From positions 1 through 6,837 of the forward strand of contig JASLBT010000247.1 of assembly GCA_030146445.1 (NCBI GenBank): 6,837 nucleotides of DNA, in the 5' to 3' direction. Shown here in pieces: positions 1 to 6,091 of this stretch (its first letter is position 1; the number at the start of each line of letters is the position of its first letter). The position numbers and the translations under genes are program-made. The notes under the pieces were generated by a model that ran no database searches, had not been told where the DNA came from, and saw only the letters and a program-made list of their open reading frames with translations. This stretch comes from Segetibacter sp. (GTDB lineage: Bacteria; Bacteroidota; Bacteroidia; Chitinophagales; Chitinophagaceae).

Positions 1-342
1 CCATATGGGCTGTATGCGGCCCTTACGCTTCAGCCGTAATAATGTTCGCGCAATGAAGTCCTATGTTTCCCGGGTAAGACTGGAAAAACTCAGCCTTCTT
101 GTGCTTGCAGTCCCTGGCAATTCCTTAGCAGGTTTTTTGAAATGACCACAGCGCTACCATAAGTAACGCCATTGCCGTTGATTCGTGAACAGAATCTTTT
201 GATTCCCAAAGGCAGGGATGACGTTGAGTGAGCGGCCCCTGGTCGTGGTGTACACAAACAATGTTCTGTAGCAATAAATGTAACCACATAAAGAGGTGAA
301 TCTTGCTGCAGGCGAAATAAATTATCATTCCATTTCCTAGAT
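1..342. other. Upstream region with no recognisable gene
   Basis: No convincing gene is visible here. A short plus-strand frame (ATG at 5, stop near 145, about 46 codons) and open stretches on the minus strand give proteins with no recognisable motif. The minus-strand ones also run into the start of the kinase gene. A weak hairpin (CCTG 113-116 with CAGG 129-132, then six T at 133-138) could be the terminator of a gene lying left of the window, but a four-pair stem is too weak to call. The stretch most likely holds the 5' regulatory region of the kinase gene. Confidence 0.5.
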
Positions 343-345
343 TTG
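338..345 (+). promoter_or_regulatory. Possible Bacteroidota -7 promoter element (TAGATTTG)
   Basis: The sequence TAGATTTG matches the Bacteroidota -7 consensus TAnnTTTG exactly. No TTG-type -33 element sits 19-21 bases upstream, so half of the promoter is missing. It overlaps the TTG codon at 343. If functional, transcription would start near 349-353, almost at the GTG at 352, giving a transcript with essentially no leader. A chance match is quite possible. Confidence 0.25.
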
Positions 346-351
346 CCGGTT

Positions 352-3300
352 GTGAAATTCGTATTCCTGATAGCCCTGCTGTTCTCCCAGATGATCGCGC
401 GGTCGCAGCAGGGTTTTGCCTTTACCCGAATTACCACCGAAGACGGGATGGGACTGGCGAGCAATGTTGTGAGCAGCCTTCACCAGGATGAAAGGGGTTT
501 TATCTGGGTTGGCACCGCAAACGGGCTTCAACGGTTTGATGGCAGCAAGTTTATTCAGTTTGGAACGGAAAAAAGGGGTAGTGATCTGCTGCCGCATTCG
601 GGGGTGTCCCAAATCATTCCAGTTGGTAAAGAGCACCTGGTATTATCTTTTGTATCCATCCGGGAATTCGGCCTGTTCAATACCTCCACGTATAGCTATC
701 AAAAAGTTGGTTTTCACCTGGATAAGCCATTACCCGCGCGGGCGGAGTTTTGGATGTGGAACGACTCGCGTGGTGATGTGTACCTGAATGTGCTCCGGTA
801 TGGCATGCTGCGTTTCGACCCCAAAACAAACGCGTTTACCAATACACAATCTTTTGGCGTTCCTGCCGGGTGGCAGGTAAGTCTTGCCGGCGTTTTCGAA
901 GACGTTAAGCAGCAACAATACTGGTTTGCCTGCGACAGCGGCCTGGTTATTTACGATCGGCGGACTGGCCAGGCTTTCAGCAAGAACAATAATCCACGGA
1001 ACCTGCCGATTTTAAAACAAGAAGCATTGTGGGAGAGGCTAACCGAAGTGTACATCGATAAACAGCGAAGGATATGGGTGTTTTGCTGGCCAACCGCAAA
1101 AAACGGTGTTCAGGAGAAGTATTGCTTCGACCCTACCGGAAGCAGGTTTTTAAGCGCAGATACTGCCGGCTTAAATAAGGGTCCTGTAGGCTACACCGAA
1201 TACCGGAGTTTTTACGAGACCCGCAAGGGTGATCTCTGGATCTATGGAAATGGGGTTCTGTTCAATTATGACAAATTGAACCGCCGTTTTATTTATACCC
1301 GGAACGAGCCGGAGAGTGAAAACGTTGGTATCAGCTATGACATCGTACACCAGATGATCGGGGATCGGGACGGCAACATTTGGCTGGCAACCGACCAGGG
1401 GCTTTACTTCACCGTTCATGGCGACGGTGCTTTTTCTGTCGTCAACCTAAAGTTCAGCAACAAAACCGAAACCACTTCGATAACCGACATCCTTGAACTG
1501 CCGAATGGTGAACTCTGGTTTAGTTCGTGGGGTTCGGGCATTAAAACGATCGACAGGCTGCTGAACAAAAAGCAAAATGATGTTTACGGCCAGCCGCCCC
1601 CGGCATCGTGGAACCAGGCTCTCCGCGCCGCCACCCGACTACCCTGGAGTATGACCAGGGAGTCGGCGACGGGTAAAGTCTGGATCGGCTGTAACTCCGG
1701 TGTATTGATGATCCACGACCCTGCTACAAAGAGTACTGTTTATCAACACCCGGACGAGCTTGCAAATTCAACGGTTCGTTTTATTACCGAGGATCAAAAA
1801 GGGCAGATGTGGTTTGGAACGCAGTCTGGTCGATTGTTGAAGTGGAGTGATAACCGGATGCAGGTTGTTATGGATTTAGGTACAATCATTTACAAGTTGT
1901 TTTTCGATCGCCAGGGCTGGCTTTGGATAGCTACCCACGAGAAAGGCTTATACGCTGTAAATCCTGCTACCGGGGAAGTAATGCAGCATTATACTGCCCG
2001 GCCTTCAGGAGGCGGCCTCTTCAGCAATACCGGAAACGATATCGAACAACTAAATGATAGCATCATTGTATTTGGCGCAGGCGCGTTAAACTTTATCAAC
2101 AAGCATAACCGCACAGTAAGGTTGCTGACTTACGAAGATGGATTGCTCTCCAACAACGTGAGCAGGCTTCGAATGGATAAAAACGGGTTCTTATGGATTA
2201 TTACTTCGAATGGCTTATGCCGGTACAATCCAAAGAACAATCGTATAACCCCCTATGGCCGGAAAGACGGCATCGTGCTTGCTGAACGGGCGAGTGAGTC
2301 CGATTACGTTTCTCAAAACAACTACCTTTTATTTGCCGGGAGCAATGCGGTGATCATGTTTAATCCGGACGTTTTTTTAAACACCGCACCTCCGCCCAAT
2401 GTAACGATCACCGACTTCAAAGTTTTCAACGAATACCTGCCCGTAGACTCCCTGCTCATGTATCCACAGGTGAGTTTGATGCCCGACCAGAATTCATTCA
2501 GCATTTATTTTTCGTCGTTGAGTTATATGCAACGTGATAAGCTGACATACTATTATATGCTGGATGGTGTTGACAAGAGCTGGATAAAGGCAGACCGCTC
2601 TTTTTTTGTAAACTATTCGTTGCTACCGCCGGGAAAGTATACTTTCTCTATTTATTGTGAAAGCATTGAGGGCTTGCGTAGTTTAGAAACCACCAGTGTT
2701 TCAATTTATATCAAGCCGCCGTTTTGGCGAACCTATTGGTTCTATACATCAGTGCTGTTTATTATTGCCTTGCTGGCCTATGCCGTTCATGATATGCGGG
2801 TTAATAAACTACTTGCCGTGGAAAAGCTTCGCAACCGGGTTGCCAGGGATTTGCATGACGATATGGGCAGTACGCTCAGCACGATCAATATCCTGAGTTC
2901 GATGGCAAAAACCAAGATGACCACTGATGCGGTCAAAACTGCGGAGTACCTCAGCAAGATCAGCGACAACAGCCAACGGATGATGGAAGCCATGGACGAC
3001 ATTGTATGGAGTATAAAGCCTACCAACGACAGCATGCAAAAGATTATCGCCCGCATGCGGGAATTTGCCACAAGTGTACTGGAGGCGAAAGACATTGAAC
3101 TGAATTTTACAACCGATGAAGAGGTGTACGACGTCAAATTAAACATGGAGGCAAGGCGCGACTTCTTCCTGGTTTTTAAGGAAGCCGTGAACAATGCCGC
3201 CAAATACTCACATGCTTCAACAGTTGTGGTCAACCTAAGTATCAAAAACAAGAAGCTAACGATGGTGGTAAAAGACGATGGCAAAGGCTTCGATGTTCCA

Positions 3301-3426
3301 AAGGCCGATGGTGGTAACGGCCTTGGTAACATGCAAAAAAGGGCAGAGGCAATGAACGGGAACATCACGATCGAGTCGAAACCCGGCATAGGCACACAGG
3401 TTAAGGTTTCCATTTTCGTGGATTAG
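352..3426 (+). CDS. Periplasmic-sensing histidine kinase (Reg_prop propellers, Y_Y_Y, HisKA_3, HATPase_c)
   Basis: Membrane sensor kinase expected to read an extracytoplasmic signal and phosphorylate a NarL-type regulator. Numbering from GTG 352 (1024 residues): signal peptide about 1-19; two-propeller sensor about 24-690 with repeated G-x-L/I-W-hydrophobic blade motifs (Trp 52, 242, 296, 344, 389, 444, 487, 525, 615); Y_Y_Y domain about 714-777; one membrane helix about 795-812; H-box RDLHDDMGSTLS with phosphoacceptor His835; ATPase N-box KEAVNNAAKYSH 943-954, G1 DDGKGF, G2 GGNGLGN 987-993. Catalytic motifs look intact. It lacks the receiver and AraC domains of one-piece hybrid regulators, so a separate partner is needed, probably the regulator at 5064. 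Start choice: the frame is open from 292 but has no ATG before 391. TTG 343 and GTG 352 both keep the signal peptide; GTG gives the typical MKFVFLIALL beginning. ATG 391 would remove it. Confidence 0.93.
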   Translation: MKFVFLIALLFSQMIARSQQGFAFTRITTEDGMGLASNVVSSLHQDERGFIWVGTANGLQRFDGSKFIQFGTEKRGSDLLPHSGVSQIIPVGKEHLVLSFVSIREFGLFNTSTYSYQKVGFHLDKPLPARAEFWMWNDSRGDVYLNVLRYGMLRFDPKTNAFTNTQSFGVPAGWQVSLAGVFEDVKQQQYWFACDSGLVIYDRRTGQAFSKNNNPRNLPILKQEALWERLTEVYIDKQRRIWVFCWPTAKNGVQEKYCFDPTGSRFLSADTAGLNKGPVGYTEYRSFYETRKGDLWIYGNGVLFNYDKLNRRFIYTRNEPESENVGISYDIVHQMIGDRDGNIWLATDQGLYFTVHGDGAFSVVNLKFSNKTETTSITDILELPNGELWFSSWGSGIKTIDRLLNKKQNDVYGQPPPASWNQALRAATRLPWSMTRESATGKVWIGCNSGVLMIHDPATKSTVYQHPDELANSTVRFITEDQKGQMWFGTQSGRLLKWSDNRMQVVMDLGTIIYKLFFDRQGWLWIATHEKGLYAVNPATGEVMQHYTARPSGGGLFSNTGNDIEQLNDSIIVFGAGALNFINKHNRTVRLLTYEDGLLSNNVSRLRMDKNGFLWIITSNGLCRYNPKNNRITPYGRKDGIVLAERASESDYVSQNNYLLFAGSNAVIMFNPDVFLNTAPPPNVTITDFKVFNEYLPVDSLLMYPQVSLMPDQNSFSIYFSSLSYMQRDKLTYYYMLDGVDKSWIKADRSFFVNYSLLPPGKYTFSIYCESIEGLRSLETTSVSIYIKPPFWRTYWFYTSVLFIIALLAYAVHDMRVNKLLAVEKLRNRVARDLHDDMGSTLSTINILSSMAKTKMTTDAVKTAEYLSKISDNSQRMMEAMDDIVWSIKPTNDSMQKIIARMREFATSVLEAKDIELNFTTDEEVYDVKLNMEARRDFFLVFKEAVNNAAKYSHASTVVVNLSIKNKKLTMVVKDDGKGFDVPKADGGNGLGNMQKRAEAMNGNITIESKPGIGTQVKVSIFVD

Positions 3427-3546
3427 CAACCCTGAAGAATAAAGCAGACCGTTTCGGGCAGGTGTTGGATGATCACGGTTGGCTACCTCCGCTCCCAATA
3501 AATTGGCCCTAAATCATACGTCCGGGCGCTCAAAAACATGACCTAA

Positions 3547-4653
3547 ATGAATCGGTTCCTTAGTCAGAAATTCAGGTTTTACTCATTTGTATGCATCGCG
3601 TTACTGCTTTTTGTACATGGGTATAACCTGAATGAAACATACCTGCAGCCGTTCAGTCTTGTAAGAGAGCGTATCACTTTTACGACCTTTTTTGAATACC
3701 TTTTTGCCAACGGCTTGCTGCGTTTCCGGCTGCCGGTGTTGTTCATCATCTCGGGATATATCTTCGCATTGCAGGACAGGCAGCCCCACCCTGGTCGCAT
3801 CAAAAAGCGGGTGAAAACCCTTATTGTTCCTTACCTGATTTGGAGTGCCGCAGGACTGGCAATGACCTGGCTTTGGCAACAGCACCCGGTTACAGCACGT
3901 GCAGTGGCAGAAGCACAGCTCGACCAGTTGGGGGATAACAGACCATACAGCCAACTGGGCTGGGGAGGCATAATTTATCGTTGGCTAAGGTACCCGGTAT
4001 CGTTTCAGCTTTGGTTCATACGGACCCTTTTTGTGTACAATGTTTTTTACCCGGTGTTTAGGTGGGCGATCGTTAAATACCCCGTGATCTGGTTTAGCCT
4101 GATGCTCCTATTCTGGATCACGATGTTCAATGGCCTTTTTTTCGAAGGTCAGGGCATGTTGTTTTTTTCACTGGGCGTATGGTTGTGCAAAACCAATTAC
4201 CGCATCGATAAAAAGCCCGAATGGTTCAGCCATTACCTGAGCTGGTTATTTTTTGTCGGTGTAGCAATCATCAAAACATTTATGGCTTTCGAATTTGAGT
4301 TGTATTCTACCGTAAACATCTGGGTCCTTGCCACCCTTCATGTTATCTCTGTTGCTGCAGGGGTGCTTGCCATATGGTTCAGTTGCGATCGGGTAGTGCG
4401 GTGGTGCATGCGGCAAAAGTGGTTTGTTTGGGCAACCGCTTTCGCCTTCCTGATCTACGGGTTGCACGTGCCGTTGCTCCCCTATATGAACCGGCTGGCG
4501 TTTATGTATATGAGTCATATCCCAAACTACCGGCTGATCATTTACCTGGGCGTGCCGATCCTCGTATTGCTGTTTTGCATTGGCTTTGGAGCCGCCTTGC
4601 GGGCCATAGCGCCAAAGGTGTACCGGCTGGCGACCGGTGGGCGGGGGTTTTAG
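3547..4653 (+). CDS. Acyltransferase-3 family integral membrane acyltransferase
   Basis: Polytopic inner-membrane protein of 368 residues, a normal length for the acyltransferase-3 family, whose members move acyl groups such as acetyl or succinyl onto sugars of surface or exported glycans. Family landmarks appear in order: first helix with His24 (LLLFVHGYN), the position of the conserved catalytic histidine; RFRLPVLFIISGYIF 59-73; the basic stretch KKRVKTLIVPYLIWS 86-100; LWFIRTLFVYN 155-165; late helix IYGLHVPLL with His307; and a tail PKVYRLATGGR typical of Bacteroidota members. About ten hydrophobic segments are visible. There is no soluble SGNH domain. The ATG at 3547 is used because it immediately follows an in-frame TAA (3544-3546). 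It lies 120 bases after the kinase gene with no terminator between, so co-transcription is plausible. Substrate cannot be told from sequence. Confidence 0.88.
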   Translation: MNRFLSQKFRFYSFVCIALLLFVHGYNLNETYLQPFSLVRERITFTTFFEYLFANGLLRFRLPVLFIISGYIFALQDRQPHPGRIKKRVKTLIVPYLIWSAAGLAMTWLWQQHPVTARAVAEAQLDQLGDNRPYSQLGWGGIIYRWLRYPVSFQLWFIRTLFVYNVFYPVFRWAIVKYPVIWFSLMLLFWITMFNGLFFEGQGMLFFSLGVWLCKTNYRIDKKPEWFSHYLSWLFFVGVAIIKTFMAFEFELYSTVNIWVLATLHVISVAAGVLAIWFSCDRVVRWCMRQKWFVWATAFAFLIYGLHVPLLPYMNRLAFMYMSHIPNYRLIIYLGVPILVLLFCIGFGAALRAIAPKVYRLATGGRGF

Positions 4654-4662
4654 GGTATTACC

Positions 4663-4701
4663 AATTAGCGGATTAGCGAATTACGAATTACCGGATTTCA
4701 G
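4663..4701. repeat. Degenerate tandem octamer array (AATTAGCG-like)
   Basis: Consecutive units read AATTAGCG, GATTAGCG, AATTACG, AATTACCG and a decayed GATTTCAG, preceded by ATTACC at 4658. The unit is roughly RATTASCG with a period of 8, one unit being 7 bases long. The array starts about ten bases after the acyltransferase stop codon. Five related units in a row are unlikely by chance. Function is unknown; it could be a slippage-prone tandem repeat, a dispersed intergenic repeat or a protein-binding array. Confidence 0.75.
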
Positions 4702-4730
4702 AGGAACCGGGCGGTTAACGGGTCAGTTCT

Positions 4731-4760
4731 GAATTCCTTTGGTCGCGAGCTAAGGAATTC
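4731..4760. repeat. Perfect 9-base inverted repeat with TCGCGA in the loop
   Basis: GAATTCCTT (4731-4739) is the exact reverse complement of AAGGAATTC (4752-4760), separated by a 12-base loop that contains the palindrome TCGCGA. No T-run follows, so a standard intrinsic terminator is unlikely. It could be a binding site for a dimeric protein, an RNA hairpin near the 3' end of the acyltransferase transcript, or part of a mobile intergenic element together with the neighbouring octamer array. Confidence 0.65.
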
Positions 4761-4775
4761 TATTGAGCATCGTTG

Positions 4776-4804
4776 CCCGCCCGGATGAACCCGGTTCGGA
4801 CGGG
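4776..4804. repeat. Imperfect GC-rich hairpin
   Basis: Outer arms CCCG (4776-4779) and CGGG (4801-4804) enclose an inner stem GAAC (4787-4790) and GTTC (4794-4797) with the loop CCG; two further C-G pairs (4780 with 4799, 4781 with 4798) are possible around bulges. It lies 15 bases after the stronger inverted repeat and may belong to the same element. No T-tract follows. Confidence 0.35.
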
Positions 4805-5014
4805 TGTCACTCCCTTGTACTTTCTGGTTCAATATTCGGCTGGGACTGTGATGACTATTAGAAAAAGTTGACTTCAGCCCACCTTTCAACCCTGTTCCTC
4901 AAAGGGCAGCGAATTGAGTATGTGCAAGGGACGAGTTTTTAATTTTGCATTTTTCATTTTTACCGCTGTTTCAAACTTTCCCTTCCTCTCTTTCCATTTA
5001 ACATGATTATGTGA

Positions 5015-5045
5015 TTGGTTGCCATTCTGCACTAATGTACTTTTG
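5015..5045 (+). promoter_or_regulatory. Bacteroidota housekeeping-type promoter of the response regulator gene
   Basis: TTG at 5015-5017 is followed after 20 bases by TACTTTTG at 5038-5045, which matches the TAnnTTTG -7 consensus of Bacteroidota exactly. Transcription would start at about 5049-5052, giving a leader of roughly 12-15 bases before the ATG at 5064. This is the best promoter in the window. It implies that the regulator can be transcribed separately from the kinase and acyltransferase genes. Confidence 0.6.
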
Positions 5046-5063
5046 TTAAAATGATCGCAACTT

Positions 5064-5696
5064 ATGATAAAGGTTATGTTATACGAAGACAATCCACAAC
5101 TTAGGGAAGGTCTTACAATGCTCATAAATGGTTCTGAAGGGTTTGAAGTGCTCGCAGCCTTTAAAAATTGCGACCATGCAGTACAGGAGGTTTCGGCTTT
5201 CCGGCCCGACGTTGTGCTAATGGATATCGATATGCCCGGAACCAACGGAATAGAGGGTTTAAAAAGGATCAGGTCAGTAGATCCCGATGTGAAAATCCTG
5301 ATGCTCACCGTTTTCGATGATAACAAGAACGTGTTTCAAGCGATAAGCAGTGGCGCTAACGGGTATATTTTGAAAAAAACCCCTCCTGCGCGTTTACTCG
5401 AATATATCTCCGAAGCGCAGACGGGGGGTGCGCCAATGACCGCCTCAGTAGCCACCCAGGTGCTGAAGATGTTCTCTTCGATGAATAATGAAAAAGGAGA
5501 GGATTACAATCTCTCTGATCGTGAAAAGCAGGTTTTACAATTGTTGGTTGATGGCTACAGCTATAAAATGATTGCCGGCGAAATGTTCATCGCTATTGAT
5601 ACCGTTCGCAGCCACATCAAAAAAATTTACGAAAAGCTTCATGTGAACAGCAAAAGTGAAGCTGTCGCAAAAGCTTTTAAAGACAAGATCGTTTAA
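5064..5696 (+). CDS. NarL/LuxR-family response regulator
   Basis: Cytoplasmic DNA-binding response regulator of 210 residues, the usual NarL length. The receiver domain (about 1-120) has the acidic pair Glu8/Asp9, phosphoacceptor Asp54 in LMDIDMPG, switch residue Thr82 and conserved Lys104 (ILKK), so it should be phosphorylatable. The C-terminal LuxR-type helix-turn-helix (about 148-205) has the signature LSDREKQVLQLLVDGYSYKM and the recognition helix around DTVRSHIKKIYEKL. ATG 5064 gives the canonical MIKVMLYEDN beginning. The gene has its own promoter and a strong terminator, so it may be a single-gene unit. The kinase at 352 has the HisKA_3 type of phosphorylation domain that pairs with this regulator family; with no other kinase in view it is the likely partner. 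Target genes are unknown. Confidence 0.93.
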   Translation: MIKVMLYEDNPQLREGLTMLINGSEGFEVLAAFKNCDHAVQEVSAFRPDVVLMDIDMPGTNGIEGLKRIRSVDPDVKILMLTVFDDNKNVFQAISSGANGYILKKTPPARLLEYISEAQTGGAPMTASVATQVLKMFSSMNNEKGEDYNLSDREKQVLQLLVDGYSYKMIAGEMFIAIDTVRSHIKKIYEKLHVNSKSEAVAKAFKDKIV

Positions 5697-5730
5697 TACT
5701 GGTTGTTTTAGAGTTTAGTTACACAGGATT

Positions 5731-5756
5731 GCCGCTGCAAAGCGGCTTTTCTGTTT
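5731..5756 (+). terminator. Intrinsic terminator of the response regulator gene
   Basis: A perfect six-pair stem, GCCGCT (5731-5736) with AGCGGC (5741-5746), is closed by a GCAA tetraloop and followed by TTTTCTGTTT. It lies 35 bases after the stop codon. This is a classic Rho-independent terminator shape and should end the regulator transcript. Confidence 0.85.
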
Positions 5757-5762
5757 ATGAGA

Positions 5763-5789
5763 ACTTTGTACTGCTTCGCCAAAGTACAA
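5763..5789. repeat. Overlapping inverted repeats ACTTTG/CAAAGT and TTGTACT/AGTACAA
   Basis: Two mutually exclusive pairings share the same bases: ACTTTG (5763-5768) with CAAAGT (5780-5785), and TTGTACT (5766-5772) with AGTACAA (5783-5789). The intervening loop is 10-11 bases. It sits just past the terminator and has no T-tract. An operator for a dimeric regulator or a small alternative RNA fold are both possible; neither is shown. Confidence 0.45.
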
Positions 5790-5827
5790 GCTGCTGCCAT
5801 ATTCATTTTTACCATCTAAACAAGTAT

Positions 5828-5836
5828 GGGGGGGGG
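5828..5836. repeat. Homopolymer run of nine G
   Basis: Nine consecutive G stand in a non-coding stretch, 255 bases before the next start codon, directly followed by an AT-rich patch (5837-5870). G-runs of this length are prone to slipped-strand length change in bacteria and also to sequencing error. The distance from the gene at 6092 is longer than in most known promoter-spacing switches. Confidence 0.8.
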
Positions 5837-6091
5837 CTAGTATTTCTAAATAGTATTTTCTATTTTTCTAAGCGGAGGTTTCAAATCCTTGCAGCGGGCT
5901 GGTAGTTATAGTAGTGCCGGATGCGATCGCGCGCAGCTGTTCTTTCTGCAGACAGTTGCCCATGGCAGTTTGCCGGGGTTTTAACCTTATCCTGGTGCAT
6001 CGGGGTGTTAACAGCGTGTAGGAGATGAGTCTTGCAGGCGTTTATAAACACAACAATTTGCGTTTGATCACCATAACAGATAAGGCAGATT

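Larger units (their letters stand above)
4654..5063. other. 410-base intergenic region between acyltransferase and response regulator
   Basis: No gene is supported. The left part holds a tandem octamer array (4663-4701) and two hairpins (4731-4760 and 4776-4804). The right part is T-rich on the plus strand (about 4935-5000) and ends in the promoter of the regulator gene. A minus-strand frame of 63 codons (4698-4889) has low-complexity, motif-free content and looks spurious. A second -7-like match, TAATTTTG at 4940-4947, has TTG 23 bases upstream, longer than the usual spacing, and would leave a leader of more than 100 bases, so it is a weaker candidate than the one at 5038. Repeats plus hairpins without coding potential suggest a dispersed intergenic element. 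Confidence 0.5.
5697..6091. other. 395-base intergenic region before the last gene
   Basis: Apart from the regulator's terminator, this stretch holds an inverted repeat (5763-5789), a run of nine G (5828-5836) and an AT-rich patch with repeats TAGTATTTC (5838-5846), TAGTATTTTC (5851-5860) and TATTTTTC (5861-5868). From about 5880 to 6060 I see only the palindrome GCGATCGC (5923-5930). No full TAnnTTTG promoter is found for the gene at 6092. The nearest candidates, ACAATTTG (6053-6060) and TGCGTTTG (6059-6066), each deviate in the TA half. An ATG at 5826 directly before the G-run opens a frame of only 26 codons and is not called. Confidence 0.5.

Noticed and set aside
113..138. Weak terminator-like hairpin with six T
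   Set aside because: The stem has only four pairs and no upstream gene is visible in the window.
5..145. Short plus-strand frame of about 46 codons
   Set aside because: It has no motif, no promoter and no neighbouring support, and its length is common by chance.
90..464. 124-codon open frame on the minus strand at the left end
   Set aside because: It overlaps the signal peptide and first propeller blade of the kinase and shows no recognisable domain.
2787..3413. 208-codon open frame on the minus strand within the kinase gene
   Set aside because: It lies wholly antisense to the conserved H-box and ATPase region. Its translation is Ser/Leu-rich with no motif, as expected from codon bias of the real gene.
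3479..3506. Possible promoter for the acyltransferase gene (TTG 3479-3481, TAAATTGG 3499-3506)
   Set aside because: The -7 part has a mismatch in the TTTG half and the spacing of 17 bases is short, so it is too weak to call.
4771..4850. Possible tRNA-like segment on the minus strand around the GGTTC-type sequence
   Set aside because: The T-arm stems do not pair and no cloverleaf can be built.
4698..4889. 63-codon minus-strand frame in the intergenic region
   Set aside because: It covers two hairpins and part of the octamer region and has no motif; more likely a structured non-coding element.
4886..5326. 146-codon minus-strand frame overlapping the regulator gene
   Set aside because: It runs antisense to the receiver domain, and the rest translates the T-rich upstream region; a shadow frame.
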